NCBI GenBank assembly: GCA_020310875.1 | Contig: CM035412.1 | Coordinates: forward strand, 130,442,196 to 130,506,195 | Origin: Ceratopteris richardii | Taxonomy: Eukaryota; Streptophyta; Polypodiopsida; Polypodiales; Pteridaceae | Direction: 5' to 3' | DNA: 64,000 bases | In this document: one piece after another, positions 11,800 to 21,960 of the stretch | Position numbering within the stretch: the stretch's first letter is position 1 | Layout: each line of letters starts with the position of its first letter | Notes under the pieces: model-generated | Databases searched by the model: none | Told to the model about the DNA's origin: nothing | The model's input: the letters and a program-made list of their open reading frames with translations, nothing else | Position numbers and translations under genes: made by a program

Positions 11800-12966
11800 T
11801 CGGATAATTGTAGGGCAGTTATATTACATGGATCACTCAGGAGTGCTACTCAGATGTGTTCCCCCACATGAAGTTGCTTCAGTCTTACCATGGCCCATGC
11901 TACCCCAACCGAAGGACATTTTGCGGTTGACCTGACCCACCAGAAGATCCTACAGAGTGGTTTATGGTGGCCTACGATGTACTGTGATGTAACCCAATAC
12001 GTGCGGCAGTGTGATGTGTGTCAGCGTTCCGATTAGCCCTTACAGGGACATCTCTTTCCCCTCCAACCAATTGTGCCTCTTGAACCCTTTCAGAAATGGG
12101 GTTTGGATTTTATTGGCCCCATTTCTCCTCCTGTGATGGTTACCAGCAACCGATACATTCTGACATGCACGGATTATGCGACTCGGTGGGCTGAAGCTTG
12201 GGCTCTTCGGTCAGCTATAGTTGTTGCGGTAGCTAAATGTTTGATGAAGGATATTTTTCCACGCTATGGGTTACCCTTGGAGATAGTAACTGATCAAGGT
12301 ACACACTTTGCAAATACATTAATGCAAGTGCTTACTACAACCTTCTAGATTGTGCATAAGTTCAGTTCTCCCTATTATCCACGAGCGAATGGACTTGCTG
12401 AGAGCACCAACAAATCTTTGTTGAACATCTTAAAGAAATTGGTGTTAGATTGTCCAGAGAGATGGGACCAATTGCTACCTGCAGTATTATGGGCTTATCG
12501 CACTACATATAAGGTAGCAACCGGAACAACTCCTTTCAAGTTGGCATATGGATTGGAAGCTATTGCTCCTATGGAACTGGTGGTTCCTAGTCTGCGGGTG
12601 GCATTAGAGTAGAAATTACTATCAGAAGAATCATTTCCCTTTTGATTGGAGGCTTTACGATCTCTAGATGAATAGCGTCTTGAGAGTTTCCTGGTGCTGC
12701 AGGAAGTGCAGCTTAGACAAGCCAAAACCCACGATCGTTTCCTCAAAACCCCTGTGTTTACGGTAAACCAATTAGTACTCTTTTATAATGCTAAGTCTAA
12801 TAGCTCCACCGAAAAATTTAAACTACGGTGGTTCGGTCCCTATCGTATTACTAAACAAGTGGGACCCGCAACTTTTCAGTTATCCACCTTAATCGGTGTC
12901 CTACTTCCTAAAGCGATCAATGGCTCCAAGCTTCACCCCTATTATCCATCATCTACGTCTTCATGA
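11800..12966 (+). pseudogene. G1 integrase (broken)
   Basis: Integrase inserts element cDNA. An HHCC zinc-binding module can be read across a frameshift near 11880, ending with QCDVCQRS near 12005-12030. The catalytic core follows: WGLDFIGPI, CTDYATRWAEAW (first Asp), IVTDQGTHF (second Asp), and NGLAESTNKSLLN (Glu) near 12385-12420. The C-terminal part has LVLFYNAKSNSSTEKFKLRWFGPYRI, the basic fold found after gypsy cores; no chromodomain is visible. Stops: TAG 12034, 12346, 12610 and 12673, TGA 12643. The frame ends at TGA 12964 after PYYPSSTSS, probably the natural pol end. Confidence 0.86.
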
Positions 12967-13241
12967 TGTGTCATCGGTATTTTTATTTCTTTTCTTTTAC
13001 CATTTTTCTCACTCCATTTTCTTTTCTTATCTCCGTGTTTCGGTTGATCGACCGACTGTAATAGTTGCGTTTTCCTACCTAATCATGATTAGTGGCTACC
13101 TTCTCTGTCTTTGATTATGTTAATGCATGCATGTCATCATTGTGTCGGTATATTTCCAATACTACATTATGATTAGGGTTCTTACCGCCTGATTTTTCCA
13201 GCGTTTCTACTTAATCTTGTTCTTCCCGCTGTTAGTCGCTA
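12967..13241 (+). other. Spacer between G1 integrase and extra ORF
   Basis: T-rich, AT-rich sequence without coding signal. It could hold a splice acceptor or subgenomic promoter for the downstream ORF, but I see nothing decisive. Confidence 0.5.
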
Positions 13242-15451
13242 TTGTGTCTTTGTGTGTTTGCGACCCTTGTGTGCTTTGTGTTATCGTCTGTTTCTGAGTG
13301 CGCCATGAAAGCTCTTGCGAATATCGTGACCTTCCGTGCAGGTCTCACTCCGGATGTGAGTGAGTTCCTGCGTGCTCGAGGGCTCTTGGCCCTCACTGAA
13401 TTGCCTTGGCATTCAGTGGAGTGTCATCCCTTCTGTGTGCAGATTATATCTGTCATTGCCGCCATGCCTGCTACCGAGCAATGCTTGCCATTAACATGTT
13501 TAAACCCCCATGTCGTAGTCACTCTCCGCACCGTCGCTGAGGGGTTTCGTCTCCCTTATGAGGGGTTGGTCGATGGACCGCTTCTCCCCATGGCAACAAT
13601 GAAAGAACTTTTTCCCCGGCACTCATCTAATGAGTTTGCCATTCTTTGTCGTCCCAAACCCGAGTGCACCGTGCTACAATTTCTCGTAGCTGCCTTAAAA
13701 CTCCAGAAACGTACTTACGGTATCTCCCGTCCATTCTACTCCATGATAGACGCTGCCTCTAGAGAAATCATCAACTTTACGTCCTTTTTCTTCCAGTGCA
13801 TTCATCACGAATGCTTAGCAGTTACCAAACAACTGGCCAAGCATGAGATTCCCTGTACCCGATTGCCGCACCTCCTCACATTTCTTCTTCCGGTGATACA
13901 AGCAGTGCAGCCGCCTCCAACGAATACCGTGCTCTTACATGAGGAATCTACACAGATGCTGGAGGAGGATGATGATGAAGACTTGCTACACTTCTTCCAA
14001 CGCAAACGCAAACATATTAGCCCATCGCAAAGCCAAGTGCAGGATTCAACCGCAGTTCACGAGGTTGAAATCTTTCATGATACAGCCACGACTTTACAGG
14101 GCACATCGGCATCCTCTTCTCCTAGCAAGCAACAAGAGCCAGATGTAATTATGGAAGATGTCATTGCCATCCAACCGCAGGATGAACCGAAACAACTGGA
14201 TGTTGAGTCTCTACAGGATACAGTGGAAGATACTACTGTTAGTGAGTGTCATCCTCCTTCTCCACCAGCCGCAAACGATCAAGCAGACATGGCCCAACAA
14301 CCGACCGATAATGAAGAAGCGGTTACCGAAGTCATTCTGTCGGTGCCTCAAAATGAAACCGGAATTATCTTAGTGCCAATGCCTCTTCTTGCCCTTCCTT
14401 CTCCAACCACTCTTATTACTAATGCCGATGCTTCTACCTCCTCACTGCCAACTGCAATCCGGGAAGCCTCACCAAACCTTCCGTCTTCTCCCGATTATTC
14501 TCCCCCCTCATCTCCCCACCTCTTGTCTTCCCAACCAGCACAGTCTGCCCCACCATCGGAGCCTATTTCTTCTCTTCCCATCTCGGTGATGTTCGCTGAA
14601 TTGGCATCCATGGGCCAATTACTCATCCAAGTCTCCCAGCAGTTGCCTCTTCAGATGAAGACGGTCACCCAGACTATTCAACAGGAGCTGCAGAGCAAAG
14701 TTGATCTTCTAGAAGCGGACATTGCCCCCCTCCAAGAAGAAGTACTTGAAGCCAAAGCCGAAATTCACTCTTTGCATACTCAAATCCAGCAACTGCAAGA
14801 ACAGTTAACACAAAAAGACAGTATCATTGCTCAACAGGACACAAAAATCAAAGGATTGAAGCAAGAAGTTGCGAATAAGATGGACGCTATGGCAGCATTA
14901 GGCAATGAACTCCATAATACGCGGGATGCATTCAATGTTTTAGAAGAAGCTTCACTGTCGCTCGCTGCTAATGTCCTTAAAGCTGAAGCCGAATTGCATA
15001 AAGTCACTGAGCAATTGTTCTAGAAGGATAAGAATTAATTGAAGAGATTTCCACGACTATTTAGTTAAAGAAGGAAATTGCAACTGTACAAAAGGAGAGA
15101 GAAGATTTCTACAAAACGATGCAGTTTCAAGCTCAGGAACTCGAGCACCGCGAAAAGCAATTAGGAGTTCAGGCGGACAGGCTCTCTCGCATTGATGCAG
15201 AAGTAGCCAAAATAAAACTGCACAGAGATGTTGCAGTAGCTAATGAATTTTATTTACAGGAATCATTTTTGCAGACGCAAACAGAGTCATTAATAAGCCA
15301 GGTCATAGCTGCCAGTTCAGTTAGAACTGATGCACAACTGATTGAACCTACAATTTTGAAGAATATGTTAGATTCCTTGAAACAGAAGATTACTCGTACA
15401 TTTAAACTAGCTCGATCTATGTATGTACAGGGTATCATCGATGAACCCTGA
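13242..15451 (+). pseudogene. G1 extra ORF: globular head, Pro/acidic linker, coiled coil
   Basis: A 593-codon open frame (13242-15023) in the sense direction between integrase and the 3' LTR. A likely start is ATG 13305 (MKALANIV). Residues about 20-235 form a conserved-looking globular part (SEFLRARGLLALTELPWHS; VVVTLRTVAEGFRLPYEGL). Next is an acidic stretch (EEDDDEDLLHFFQRKRK) with a basic cluster, then about 200 residues rich in Pro/Ser/Gln, then a long coiled coil (LQEEVLEAKAEIHSLHTQIQ). After TAG 15021 the coiled coil continues in another frame (15119-15451; AQELEHREKQLGVQADRLSR), so the original was about 730 codons. No signal peptide or membrane helix is obvious, so it does not look like an envelope protein. 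The head vaguely recalls the putative plant transposon domain of Athila/Tat-associated ORFs; this is inference only. Confidence 0.75.
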
Positions 15452-15498
15452 ATCTTGTAATTTTTATTTTTTGGGTTCGAGTCCACCGTGCGTGCCAG
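15452..15498 (+). other. G1 3' untranslated end
   Basis: 47 bases between the extra ORF stop and the 3' LTR. A clear polypurine tract is not visible here, which is unusual and may reflect decay. Confidence 0.5.
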
Positions 15499-15599
15499 TG
15501 TAAGCCACCGAAAAGGAACTCCTAAACTTTGTAATATACCCTGAAAAGTCGCACACATACTGAAAAGGCGTAGCGCAAAAGTTTTAACTCTTTATGAAT
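15499..15599 (+). repeat. G1 3' LTR, first part
   Basis: 101 bases starting TGTAAGCC that match 6788-6890. The match stops at TTTATGAAT, where the inverted segment begins. Confidence 0.9.
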
Positions 15600-15600
15600 G

Positions 15601-15809
15601 TGGTGTGTGAACACACTAGGACCGCCGGGGCACTTTTTTCCCTCTTTAGGAGGTTTTTTTCCCTCGGCTTGTATATATGCCTATAGCCCTAATGGACTAC
15701 TTATCTTTGTACATTCTCTATTAATACATTCAGTATTGTGTGTTGTGCTCCAAGCTTCTTCTCCTTCCTTGTGTTGTTCGCATTCTTCCGCAGACATCTA
15801 TCTCCAACA
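15601..15809 (+). repeat. C1 5' LTR (inverted, lacking its outer end)
   Basis: Matches the reverse complement of 2049-2260. The outermost 11 bases of the same LTR remain in place at 16289-16299. It contains a TATA-like TGTATATATGCC near 15669-15680. Confidence 0.88.
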
Positions 15810-15810
15810 A

Positions 15811-15826
15811 TTGGTATCAGAGCAGG
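15811..15826 (+). other. C1 primer binding site (inverted)
   Basis: TTGGTATCAGAGCAGG follows the LTR. TGGTATCAGAGC is the classic site complementary to initiator methionine tRNA in plant copia elements. Confidence 0.88.
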
Positions 15827-15902
15827 TCGTTGCTTCATCTAGGGCACTGTCGACACTCCTCCGATTGCAGTCTCAAAATCACACAAATTTTGGTGAGCAT
15901 AT

Positions 15903-16290
15903 TGTTTACGCTTATCGGTTTAAAGTTAATTCAACTCTGGGTTCTTGGGATGGTTAGGGGTCTGTAAAACAAAGGCCCTGTTTGTATTTTCCCAAATCTA
16001 CAGACTCAAGTATACTACTTCACAGCCTTTAATGCATTCACTTTTTTTAATATGTTTACAGAACACTTCAATACCGCGCAATTAACTATATAACTTCTTC
16101 GCATATCGCGTTAACCCGTTTATCTTTAATACATCATTAAGACTTAATTAATTATTAAGCTTAATCACCAAAATTGACAAATACTCAGACTACACAGAAT
16201 TTCAGCAACACTGCGCTTCACTGCAGGCTCTCGCCCAGACGAACAGTCCGACGACACAATGCCTACTGTTTCATGCGACTCGTCTGTCAT
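15903..16290 (-). repeat. G1 3' LTR, remaining part (inverted)
   Basis: Reverse complement of 6890-7278, starting TGTTTACGCTTATCGG. With 15499-15599 it adds up to a full LTR length. Confidence 0.88.
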
Positions 16291-16304
16291 ATATCAACAA
16301 TGTG

Positions 16305-17612
16305 TACCTTCCATCACATGGATCCCTAAGATGATCACATGGTTTCCAAGTTTAGGAAAACACATGAAATCACATTCTTCTAAGAAAAGACCGTCCAAGC
16401 TCTCATGTACAAGTCAAGTGACCAGGAGAAGCTTCCAAGTAAGCTTAAGGTACTCAACCTTAGAGAAATCAACCCTAAGGTTCAAGAAATCTTCAAATAG
16501 TAGTAAATAAACAATAAATTCCAAGGTTTTCATGCCTAGAACCCCAAGGGTTCTACCCCTTAAACCCATGTAATTATACAACAGCCCCTCTTAAAAGCAT
16601 TGTTGTCCTTAGAAATGAGTGGAAATATATACCTTGGGGTATTCCCCCGTGCCCCATGATCAAACTCATTGTTCATGGTCTTCATCTCTCTAATTTGCTT
16701 CTTTATTCAGAAGGGAGATCCTACCGTGACTGAATCTTGAAAGAGGAGAATCCATGTATGATCCAATCCCTACCTCGATCATTCAAAGATCCATCTAGTT
16801 TTACACATGAAAAACTAAATCAAGTGCAAAGTATGGAAAGAATGACAAGGATGGAATAGAAAATACTACCTATTTCCCTACTATTTAAGCTATGTGCAAT
16901 CTATGCCTCCATAGCTCAAACATGTGAATAAGGTGGAGCCAAAATTTTTTTGTCTTGGTTCATTTCTATGCAACACGTGCATGAACCTAGAAAAATAGGT
17001 GGATACTCTTAAGAAGTCCTTATTAGATTCATTTGTAAAGTCAAACCCTATCTTGTTTTGAAAGAAAGATGAATCTTTCATAATCCTTTCCCAAATCACT
17101 TTCCGTTAGATGTACACATGTTATACCTTTAGCATAGTGAAATGGGTGGATTTCTTACTTGCAATTCACGTCTAATAAAGAGATCAATCTGAATAGAGGG
17201 GAATTTCTTGATAATAATTGTCCATCCATAAAAATGGTATAGGTGGATTACAGATATAGGTTTTTAAGAGAATATGTTATCGTCTTTACTTTGAAGAGAA
17301 CTATTTACTTCAAGTGGACTTAAGGCTCTTTCAAAACCTTAACTAGTTTTGAGATTCTATTTTAAGAGACTAATGCCCATAGGTATCAATCTAGATTTTG
17401 AAGATTCTAATTGGTTGATTTACTTGTTCTTTCCAAAAGATAATGATATTTATAACTCCATGCCGAAATGGAACTCATGCTGTAAAAGATCCTACTATCT
17501 TTAAGGTCACAAGTATTCATAGGAATTGATTATTCCAATCAATTCTTCAAGCTTTAATTGATAGTCAATCCTCATGGATCTCAAAACCTTGGAGATCTTC
17601 TTTATCCTTCAA
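16305..17612. other. Unassigned sequence between C1 and C2
   Basis: About 1.3 kb without recognisable coding motifs. It is rich in short CTTAAGG/TTCAAG-type words like the interior of L1, so it may be an old non-autonomous element, but no LTR ends were found. It ends at the GAATT duplication of C2 (17613-17617). Confidence 0.5.
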
Positions 17613-17617
17613 GAATT

Positions 17618-17849
17618 TGTTGGAGTTTGAGGTCTACAGAAGCACGCAAACAGCACAAGGAAGAAGAAGAAGAAGCTTGGAGCACAACACACAATACTGA
17701 ATGTATTACCACTAGAATGTACAAAGATAAGTAACCCATTAGGGCAATATGCTTATATACAATCCACGATGAAAAAACCCCTTTACTAGGGAAAAAAATG
17801 CCTTGGCAGTCATAGTGTTCACACACATCACTACCTAAATATATCAACA
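17618..17849 (-). repeat. C2 3' LTR
   Basis: 232 bp, TGTTGGAG to TATCAACA, matching 48020-48249. A purine tract (plus-strand ATTCCCCCCTAGGAG, 17850-17864) follows. Confidence 0.92.
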
Positions 17850-17954
17850 ATTCCCCCCTAGGAGTGATGGGGTGAACAAGGAGTTGGCACTCATGTATAA
17901 GGAAGTACCAAGCTATGCGAAATCAATCCACAAAAGGAAGTAAGCCCAAAGGTT
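17850..17954 (-). pseudogene. C2 3' untranslated end
   Basis: Continues the C2 3' end between its LTR and the C3 insertion point. The distal part resumes at 25052. The last five bases before C3 are AGGTT. Confidence 0.75.
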
Positions 17955-19104
17955 TGTTGAAGATAAATGTACAAGCTCATTTTCATATGAGCTATGCTTG
18001 GATAAATTTACCAAATATAAAGATAAAGGAAAAGAAGATAAAAGGAAAAAAAAGAAAAAAAGAAAAGGAAAAAGTCTAGTCAAAATTCATGATGAGTAAA
18101 AGATACAATATCTGCCTTGTAGTCAGTGGCATGTAGTGGGCAGGCAAAGTGGTGAGTTAAGAAGGAGGCACAAACTTCTTCACATGCTCATTGGTTATAA
18201 AAGTGGAGTGGGAGCACGTTCTAAACAAGGAGAGAAAGAGGCACGAGCTCCCAATAGTCGGATCTAGTCATTTTGTGATTTTGTCTTCCCATAGACTCCT
18301 TCCAGCTACATGTCATTTTGTACATAGCTCTGTTGTGAAGCTCATATCTCAGTGTGTATGTAACTATTTCTTGTGTTTAAACACTCATTGGAAAGCTTAT
18401 CTTGTTTAATTTCTTTATCTCAAATATATCCTTTAAAGCTTATATATTCTATGAGATATCAATCAAAGAGTGAAGTCTAGTTTTTTAGCATACCTGTGTA
18501 GACAGGTAGTCTATTTTGGTCGGTTACATTTCCCAACCAAAACATATCAAAATTGCTTGATTTTTGGGTTTCTGGAAAGCTCTTTTGCATGTACTTTCTC
18601 TGTCCCAATATCTCACTCAAAGGATTTATTTTATGTGAGATATCTGTCAGAGAGTGAAGTCTAGTTTTTTAGTATACTTATGTGCACAGGTGGTCTATTT
18701 TGGTCAGTTGAGTTTCTTGACCAAAAATAATCCAAATTACTTGATTTTTAGCTTGTTTGGAAAGATATTTGTGTGTAAGTTTTCTGTAACAAATATATTT
18801 CTCAAAACATATACATCCAGGGAGTTATCAGTCTGAGAGTGAAGTTTAGTTCTTTGGCATACTTGTGTGGACAGGTAGTTCATCTTTGTCAGTTGTGTTT
18901 CCTAATCAAAACTTATTGAAATTAAGTTATTTATAGCTTGTTAGAAAGTCTCTTTGTCTACTTTGATTGACTAAAGGCACAACTCCATTTAAGTTTTTTG
19001 TTGAGAGCAGCAAGCTATCTAAGGTGCAGCTATTTGTCCAAGTGATGGACATACAAGGGTTCACTACACATTTTTGTTGTGCATAGGAGAAATCATTCTC
19101 CACA
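17955..19104 (+). repeat. C3 5' LTR
   Basis: 1150 bp, TGTTGAAGATAAATG to CATTCTCCACA. It contains three 184-bp tandem units. The matching 3' LTR is 23474-25051. Confidence 0.92.
18455..18990 (+). repeat. 184-bp tandem repeats inside C3 LTR
   Basis: Three diverged units with landmark TGAAGTCTAGTTTTTTAG at 18471, 18655 and (as TGAAGTTTAG) 18839, so the period is 184 bp. Each unit also carries GTCTATTTTGGTCAGTT and a GCTTG..GAAAG stretch. The same array lies in the 3' LTR from about 24390. Confidence 0.88.
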
Positions 19105-19122
19105 ATTGGTATTAGAGCAAAC
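19105..19122 (+). other. C3 primer binding site
   Basis: ATTGGTATTAGAGCAAAC directly after the LTR. It matches the initiator-methionine-tRNA site except for one C-to-T change. Confidence 0.85.
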
Positions 19123-19264
19123 TTGGTGTTGAAGCTTCGTCAACACAGCTAGAGTTAAATCAAAGCAAAAGAGGAGCTACAAAACAAGGGAAAGTTTCAC
19201 AAACGCAGAAGCAAAGGACATTATAACTATTCGAGGTAACTCTCAAAGTCTTTGATAGTCTTCA

Positions 19265-20110
19265 ATGACTGACTGTGGTCAACAAGTAGAGAAATTGGAT
19301 AAGGATAACTATCCCGTGTGGAAGTTTAGAATGACAAACTACCTAATGGGCAAAGGCTTATGGGGTATTGTGAGCAACGATGATGCTCAACCTCAAATCA
19401 ATCAAGTAGGAGGCAAGCAAAAGAATGGGAAGAGAGGAATAGGAGAGTCATGTTCCTCATTTCACAAGTCATTACTAATTCTATGGTAGGGCATTTTCAA
19501 CATCTAGAGAAAGCTAAGGATGTTTGGTAAGCTCTTGAAAGGATGTATTCAACAAATACCAAAGCTAGGAAACTTCAACTCAGGAATGAATTGAACACAA
19601 TCAAGAAAAGTTCGAGTCAATCCATAGCTGAATATACTTTGAAGATTAAGGAGCTAAGTGATGCTTTAGCTTCTATTGGCACAACGGTTGAAGACGAAGA
19701 TCTTGTGTGTTATAGTCTCAATAGATTGAGAGAAGATGAAAGATGGAAGCCTTTTACAACTTCCATTAACTTGAAAGATGAATATCCAGGTTTTGAACAA
19801 TTAATCCCTCATCTTGTCACAGAAGAGCTTAGCTTTGGTGGCCCCAAAGGAAAGGACAGCCACAACCAAATGTTATATGCAGGTTGAGGTAAAGGAAGGA
19901 ACTCAAGAGGAGGCTCACAAGGAAAAGGAAGAGGTCACAACAATTCCAACTACAATAAAAACAATTCAGAAGACAACAAGGATACATCAAATGCCAACAC
20001 ACAAGGAAGAGGTCGAGGTAGAAGTAGAGGAAGAGGCCAAGGCTCCTACAATTCTCATAAAGGTATAACATGCTATCATTGTGGTAAAGTAGGAACTATG
20101 CTAGTGATTT
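19265..20110 (+). pseudogene. C3 gag (broken)
   Basis: Starts at ATG 19265. The N-terminal copia Gag block is DKDNYPVWKFRMTNYLMGKG. The UBN2-type core continues at 19543-19887 (ARKLQLRNELNTIKKSSSQS; LASIGTTVEDEDLV). A TAG at 19486-19488 and frame changes near 19890 break it. The zinc knuckle near 20066-20090 keeps TCYHCGKVG, but the H and last C are lost through a frameshift. Gag would build the particle. Confidence 0.83.
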
Positions 20111-20119
20111 TTGGTTGAA

Positions 20120-20600
20120 GAATGGAAGACCAAATGGAGGTAATCAAAGGAGCGAAAGCAACTATGCAAGTACCTCAAGTGAAGGAAGCAAGGACACACT
20201 ACTTGCAATGAGACATGAGTATAGAAGCTCTTGTGAAGATGACAAAAAATGGTACATTGATTTAGGTTGTAGTAACCATATGTCATGCCAATGAAGTTTT
20301 TTCACTAATCTGCAAGTACCAAGTGGAAAAGGATGTATTGAAACAGGTGATGATACTCAACACATGATTGAACATATTGGAGATATAAGGCTTGGAGATA
20401 CAAGCAGCCCAAAGGTACTATCCAATGTTCTTCATGTTCCTACAATTTCAAAGAACTTGATTTCAGTAGGACAAATGGTAGAGAAGAGCTATCATGTCAT
20501 ATTCAATGAGAATGGGTGCTTCATAAAGAATCTAAAGGAAGGCTTTAAGGTCATTGCTCGAGGTAGAAGAGAAGGAAGGATGTTCACTTTGGATGTCTAA
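20120..20600 (+). pseudogene. C3 protease
   Basis: Copia-type protease. The active site at about 20250-20290 reads WYIDLGCSNHM, where DSG is expected; the serine codon has become leucine, so catalysis is doubtful. Downstream, GDIRLGDTSSPKVLSNVLHV and ISKNLISVGQM are standard protease and linker motifs. The frame is interrupted at 20294 and closes at 20600. Confidence 0.82.
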
Positions 20601-20618
20601 CATCCACATGGAAAGGTC

Positions 20619-21960
20619 ATGTACATTCAATGTGGGAACAAGAAGATTTCAGAGCTGGACTTATGGCACAAAAGAATAGGACACATCAACATTCCAAAGC
20701 TGAAGGACATGAGCAAACATGAAGTGGTAAGAGGTCTTTCAAAATTTAGTAGCATTGGACTACATGAGTTATGTGAAGCTTGTCAACTAGGAAAGCAAAC
20801 GAGGCAGCCATTCAAGAGGAGCAATCATGTGGCCCCAAATGTCTTGGACTTGATACATACGGATGTATGGGGACCAACCCAAGAGGCATCAATGGCTGGT
20901 AATAGATTTTTTGTCACTTTCATTGATGATCACTCAAGAAAGGTATGGCTATTTTGTATGAAGCAAAAATCAGAGGTGTTTTATATATTCAGAAGATTCA
21001 AAGTTGAAGTTGAAAAAGAAACAGGAAGGTCTATCAAAGCCTTAAGGTCCGATGGTGGAGGAGATTACTTCTCCAAAGAATTTTCAGATTTTCTACAAGA
21101 GAATGGGATCAAAAGACAGTTCACTTGTAGGTATACACCACAACAAAATGGAGTAGCTCAGAGGAAAAATAGGCAAATTGCTAAAATTGCAAGATGCATG
21201 CTCAATGAGATGAAGGTACCATTGTACTACTGGGTTAAAGCTACCACAACTACCATTCACTTGATGAATAGGTGCAAAACATTGGGAATACATCACTTGA
21301 CTCTAGAGGAGGTATATTCCGGTAAGAAACATGATCTTACACACCTCAAAGTGTTTGGATGTGTTTGCTTTGTTCACATTCCACAAGAAGTTAGAACAAA
21401 GATGGAACCAAGGTCAGAAAAATGCATTTTCATTGGCTACTCGATGGAGCAGAAAGGATACAAGTGTTACAACCTTAGAACAAAGGAATTAAGAGTCTCG
21501 CGAGATGTGGTCTTTGATGAACTAAGACCATGGTATGAAGATAAAGGAAAGGAAAAGATTCTTGAAGAAGATTGTGATTATTATGCAAGAACAAATCAAA
21601 GAGAAGTTCAACAATCAGAGGCATCTACATCAAATGAAGAATGTTCAACATGGAGGGGGAGTCATTCTCTGTCTCCAATTTCATCTCATAGTAGAGTCGA
21701 AGAAGCAAGTGCTACTCCAAACATTGAGATAGATGCAAGTGAAGAAGAATATGAAGAGGTAATCACTCCGATGGTAAAGCTAAATAGGTTAAAGAAGCAA
21801 CTTTCTAAAGGCAATGAAAGAAGATCTTCAAGGATAAGGTATCCAACTCAAAGGTTGAGTTATGATAGTTTCATGGCGACACATTTTGCATACATGATGC
21901 AGGTTATCAAAGACAAAGAGCCTGAGACATATGAAGAAGCTTGCACACAAAAGGAATGGA
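20619..21960 (+). pseudogene. C3 integrase
   Basis: The open frame 20619-22115 carries the GAG-pre-integrase module (LDLWHKRIGHINI) and CEACQLGKQ. The core has LIHTDVWGP, FFVTFIDDHSRKVW and ALRSDGGGDYFS. The last catalytic block reads PQQNGVAQRKNR, so the DDE glutamate is replaced by glutamine. The C-terminal part holds LKVFGCVCFVHIP, CIFIGYSMEQKGYKCYN and VSRDVVFDE. The frame is open but the enzyme would be inactive. The region continues without a break into RT. Confidence 0.88.

Larger units (their letters stand above)
6788..16290 (+). mobile_element. G1: Tat-like Ty3/gypsy retrotransposon with extra ORF
   Basis: G1 is a roughly 9.1-kb gypsy element inserted in the C1 leader. Order: 5' LTR, primer site, repeat-bearing leader, gag, protease, RT, RNase H, integrase, extra ORF, 3' LTR. 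The order with integrase last in pol defines gypsy. The protease motif (IDGGSG) and primer site point to the Tat/Athila side. The 3' LTR is split by an inversion: its first 101 bases are at 15499-15599 and the rest is reversed at 15903-16290. The target duplication is imperfect (AGTAT at 6783-6787 against ATAT beside the other end). The first 100 bases of the two LTRs differ at about 13 positions, so the insertion is old. Confidence 0.9.
15600..16290. other. Inverted 0.7-kb segment spanning the G1-C1 junction
   Basis: Read left to right, the segment holds C1 5' LTR, C1 primer site, C1 leader and the G1 LTR remainder, all opposite to their parents. Flipping it restores a near-complete G1 3' LTR (TTTATGAAT followed by the GAGTCGCAT part) and a C1 5' LTR ending ATATCAACA next to ATGTG. 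About 2 bases are missing at the G1 breakpoint and about 14 at the C1 breakpoint, which suggests end joining. Confidence 0.85.
2049..16299 (-). mobile_element. C1: Ty1/copia retrotransposon, interrupted by G1
   Basis: C1 is a degenerate copia element on the minus strand. Its ends are TGTTGGAG at 2049 and ATATCAACA ending at 16299. Identical ATGTG duplications flank it at 2044-2048 and 16300-16304, which proves that both ends belong to one insertion. On the minus strand the order is 5' LTR, primer site, gag, protease, integrase, RT, RNase H, 3' LTR. G1 is inserted in the leader. A later inversion (15600-16290) now places the 5' LTR and primer site on the plus strand. C1 is the same family as C2: the LTRs are about 230 bp in both and the gag-pol sequence matches throughout. 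Confidence 0.9.

Noticed and set aside
13805..14589. Several 60-70-codon frames on both strands
   Set aside because: Shadows of the long extra ORF of G1.
15499..16299. Independent copia LTR inserted in a reversed gypsy LTR
   Set aside because: The uninverted sequence restores both elements exactly and the ATGTG duplication pairs 2044 with 16300, so one inversion is the simpler reading.
18455..18990. CRISPR-like array
   Set aside because: Units are contiguous 184-bp tandem repeats in a plant LTR with no short repeat-spacer structure.
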